Part shown: piece after piece, positions 5,536 to 7,934 of the stretch | Layout of the letters: each line of letters starts with the position of its first letter | Numbering within the stretch: the first letter of the stretch is position 1 | Assembly: GCA_002382645.1 (NCBI GenBank) | Contig: DFYP01000015.1 | Coordinates: 8,418 to 16,351, forward strand | Direction of reading: 5' to 3' | DNA length: 7,934 nucleotides | Origin: Desulfovibrio sp. UBA4079 | Lineage (GTDB): Bacteria; Desulfobacterota; Desulfovibrionia; Desulfovibrionales; Desulfovibrionaceae | Translations under genes and position numbers: made by a program | Notes under the pieces: model-generated | Database searches by the model: none | Seen by the model: the letters and a program-made list of their open reading frames with translations, nothing else | What the model was told of the DNA's origin: nothing

Positions 5536-7934
5536 ATGCGCCGAGGCCTGTTCCTGCTCCTGTTCCTCACGGCCCTGACCGGGGTCCTGCCGCGTCCGCT
5601 CCTGGCCCAGGAATCCCGGCCGCCGGTGCTCGTGCTGGACCACCCGGGCCAGCGCGCGGCCCTGGGGCCCTACGCGGAGGTCCTGGAGGACCCGGGCCAG
5701 GAGCTGGACATCCTGGACGTGATTTCCCCGGAATACGACGCCCTGTTCCGGCCCGCGAACCAGACCTGGCTCAACCTGGGCCTGGGCGACTCGGCCTGGT
5801 GGCTCCGGTTCCGCCTGACCCAGGACCCGGGCCTGCGCCTGGCGCCGGGCGAGGAATGGGTCCTGGACCTGGGCTGGTGCCGCCCCAGCAGCGCCCGGCT
5901 GTTCCTGCCCCTGCCCATGGGCGGATTCTCGGAGCAGGCCGTGGGCGACCCCGGGGAGATCGCCCCGGGCGGCGCGGCGGGCACGGCCGCCTCCTTTCTC
6001 CTGCCGCGCTCCCTCGGGGAGCCGGGCACCTGCTACCTCCGGGTCACGGCCCACACGGCCCTGTTCCTGCCCGCGGAGATCCTCTCCGAACCGGCCTACG
6101 CCGAGAAGATCCAGCTGCGCTCCCTGGGCCTGGGCCTGTACTACGGCGTGATGCTGGCCATGCTCGGCCTGAATCTCCTGTTCTTCCTGACCCTGCGCGA
6201 CAAGAGCCACGCCTGGTACCTGCTCTACGTCTTCTTCCTGACGGCCTACTTCCTGGCCTACAACGGCTACCTCGTGCGCTACGCCTTCAGCGGCCAGACC
6301 GAGTCCGAGCTGCCGGTGCGGCTTCTGCTCATGGGCGCGTTCATCCTCTGCGCGGCCCAGTTCGCGCGCTCCTTCCTGCTCACCCGCAAGCTCGCGCCCG
6401 AGGCCGACCGGGCCCTGGCCCTGGTGGCCCTGGCCACCCTGGCGGTCATGGCCCTGACCCCGGCGGTGAACCCGCGCGTGATCATCCGCTACTACGCCCT
6501 GTTCGCCTTCGCGGCCCCGGTGGTGGCCCTGTGGAGCGGCATCCTGGTGCTGCGCCGGGGCTTCCGGCCGGCCCGCTACTACGTGGCGGCCTGGATCCTC
6601 ATGGGCCTGGGCACCATGGTCCACGGCATGATCCACCTGAACCTCCTGCCGCTCTCGCCGGTCACCGGGTTCCTCTTCCAGGGGGCCACGGGCTGCGAGG
6701 CCGTGATCCTGGCCATGGCCCTGGCCGACCGCGTGCGGCTCCTGCACCGGGAGCGCGAGGAACTGGCCCGGGCCGAGGAGATGCTCCGCCAGGCTTTGGA
6801 CGCCGCGCCCCTGCCCCTGGTGCTCTCGCGGCTCACCGACGGGGTGGTGCGCTTCGCCAACCGCTCGGCCTGCCAGACCCTGGGCCTGGAGCCCGGGAAG
6901 CTCGTGGGCTCGGTGGGCGAGGCCTACTACGCCGACCCCGCGCGCCGGGCCGCGCTGTTCGAGCGGCTGCGCTCCCAGGGCCAGATCCAGGGCTTCGAGG
7001 CCGAGATGGGCCTGCCCGGGGTCTGGGGCCGCACGGCCTCGATCTCGGCCACGCTCATGGACTACCAGGGCGAGGAGGCCGCGCTGTTCGCCTTTGACGA
7101 CATCACCGAGCGCAAGCGCGCCGAGAACGCCCTGCGCACCAGCGAGGAGCGCTACCGGCTCCTGGTGGAGAACACCAACGAGGGCGTGGGCGTGATGCAG
7201 GACGGCATCCTGCGCTACGCCAACCCGCCGCTCATCCGGCGCTCGGGCTACGAGGCCGCCCAGCTCCTGGGCCGCGAGGGCTTGAGCTTCATCCACCCGG
7301 CGGACCGCCCGGCCCTGGCCATGCTCATCCCCCAGGTCCTGTCCGGCGAGGCGCCCGGCGCGGACCTCTCCACCCGGGCCTACAACCGCAGCGGCAACCA
7401 GCGCTGGATCGAGATCCACCTGGTGCGCATCGAGTGGGACGGCCGGCCGGCCATCCTGTTCTTCACCTCGGACGTGACCCGGCGCGTGGTCATGGAGCGC
7501 GACCTGTTGGCGGCCAAGTCCCAGGCCGAGGAGGCCAGCCTGGCCAAGAGCGCGTTTCTGGCCAGCATGAGCCACGAGATCCGCACCCCGCTCTCGGCGG
7601 TCATCGGCATGGTGGACCTGGCCATGGCCGGGGAGACCGACCCCACCCGCCGCGACTGCCTGGTCACGGCCTCGGACTCGGCCCGCCACCTCCTGACCAT
7701 CGTCACGGACCTGCTGGACTTCTCCAAGATCGAGGCCGGCAAGCTCGTGCCCGAGCGGGTCCACTTCGACCTGCACGAGGCCGTGGAATCCGCGGCCCGG
7801 ACCTTCTCGTTCCAGGCCCGGCAGCACGGCCTGGAGCTCACCGTGGACATCGACCCCGGGGCCCCGCGCTTCGTGCTCGGCGATCCCGGACGGCTGCGGC
7901 AGGTGCTGGTGAACCTGGTGGGCAACGCCATCAA
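5536..7934 (+). CDS. Membrane sensor histidine kinase: 7TMR-DISM, two PAS domains, HisKA (3' end cut off)
   Basis: The visible 799 residues run off the window. Residues 1-24 are a signal peptide (MRRGLFLLLF to LLAQ); about 30-190 form a periplasmic domain of the 7TMR-DISM extracellular type, with LNLGLGDSAWWLRFRL (79-94) typical. Seven hydrophobic segments follow at about 197-220, 226-243, 261-280, 292-310, 317-340, 347-367 and 376-397. PAS 1 spans about 413-525 (ending FDDITERKRAE), PAS 2 about 535-655 (SEERYRLLVENTNEGVGV to TSDVTRR). HisKA has the H-box FLASMSHEIRTPL with phospho-acceptor His680; the ATPase domain begins with RLRQVLVNLVGNAI (N-box Asn793, Asn797) when the window ends. Such kinases often continue into receiver domains, which cannot be checked here. 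The start is ATG at 5536 with GAGGAG four bases ahead. It diverges from the emrAB operon. The ligand is unknown; 7TMR-DISM sensors are thought to bind small molecules or carbohydrates. Confidence 0.93.
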   Translation, partial: MRRGLFLLLFLTALTGVLPRPLLAQESRPPVLVLDHPGQRAALGPYAEVLEDPGQELDILDVISPEYDALFRPANQTWLNLGLGDSAWWLRFRLTQDPGLRLAPGEEWVLDLGWCRPSSARLFLPLPMGGFSEQAVGDPGEIAPGGAAGTAASFLLPRSLGEPGTCYLRVTAHTALFLPAEILSEPAYAEKIQLRSLGLGLYYGVMLAMLGLNLLFFLTLRDKSHAWYLLYVFFLTAYFLAYNGYLVRYAFSGQTESELPVRLLLMGAFILCAAQFARSFLLTRKLAPEADRALALVALATLAVMALTPAVNPRVIIRYYALFAFAAPVVALWSGILVLRRGFRPARYYVAAWILMGLGTMVHGMIHLNLLPLSPVTGFLFQGATGCEAVILAMALADRVRLLHREREELARAEEMLRQALDAAPLPLVLSRLTDGVVRFANRSACQTLGLEPGKLVGSVGEAYYADPARRAALFERLRSQGQIQGFEAEMGLPGVWGRTASISATLMDYQGEEAALFAFDDITERKRAENALRTSEERYRLLVENTNEGVGVMQDGILRYANPPLIRRSGYEAAQLLGREGLSFIHPADRPALAMLIPQVLSGEAPGADLSTRAYNRSGNQRWIEIHLVRIEWDGRPAILFFTSDVTRRVVMERDLLAAKSQAEEASLAKSAFLASMSHEIRTPLSAVIGMVDLAMAGETDPTRRDCLVTASDSARHLLTIVTDLLDFSKIEAGKLVPERVHFDLHEAVESAARTFSFQARQHGLELTVDIDPGAPRFVLGDPGRLRQVLVNLVGNAI

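Noticed and set aside
5428..7827. A 799-codon open frame on the minus strand opposite the sensor kinase
   Set aside because: It is rich in Gly, Ala, Arg, Gln and His with no domain pattern, and lies exactly opposite a gene with signal peptide, PAS and HisKA motifs. It is a by-product of GC-rich codon use.
1..7934. CRISPR arrays, tRNA or rRNA genes, insertion sequences, phage genes, riboswitches
   Set aside because: No spaced direct repeats, cloverleaf-like segments, transposase motifs or terminal inverted repeats were recognised on reading both strands.

Overview
The window is GC-rich chromosomal DNA, strongly biased to G or C at third codon positions. It appears to come from a Gram-negative bacterium, because one gene encodes an EmrA/HlyD-type adaptor meant to span a periplasm. 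The style of the genes (exported single-domain rhodanese, 7TMR-DISM/PAS hybrid-type histidine kinase, EmrAB pump) would fit a Desulfovibrionaceae-like deltaproteobacterium. That assignment is an impression, not a demonstration. No rRNA, tRNA, CRISPR array, insertion sequence or phage gene was seen.

Layout from left to right. (1) 1-390, minus strand: the N-terminal part of a three-helix membrane protein, cut by the window edge and possibly of the bacterial PH-domain type. (2) 528-929, plus strand: an exported single-domain rhodanese with its own TTGACA promoter, a strong ribosome binding site and a near-perfect intrinsic terminator (955-995). (3) 1041-2655, minus strand: a hipBA-type toxin-antitoxin operon whose two genes overlap by 11 bp. 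Its promoter is embedded in a set of inverted repeats (2681-2756). (4) 2813-5376, minus strand: a two-gene multidrug efflux operon, an EmrA-like adaptor followed by an EmrB-like 14-helix MFS transporter, coupled through a GTGA overlap. A 14-bp palindrome sits at the ribosome binding site of the first gene. (5) 5536-7934, plus strand: a large membrane sensor histidine kinase, diverging from the pump operon and cut by the window end within its ATPase domain.

How the parts may work together. HipB should repress its own operon through the repeats upstream and restrain the HipA kinase. EmrA and EmrB should form an inner-membrane efflux complex that needs a TolC-like outer-membrane channel encoded elsewhere. 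The kinase shares a 159-bp divergent intergenic region with the pump operon, so a sensory link is possible but unproven. No clear terminator separates emrB from hipBA, so pump transcription could run into the toxin-antitoxin genes.

I did not find an evidently new multi-gene system. The most checkable unusual items are the hipBA promoter/operator architecture, the altered rhodanese active-site loop, the altered serine loop of HipA, and the palindrome at the start of the pump operon.
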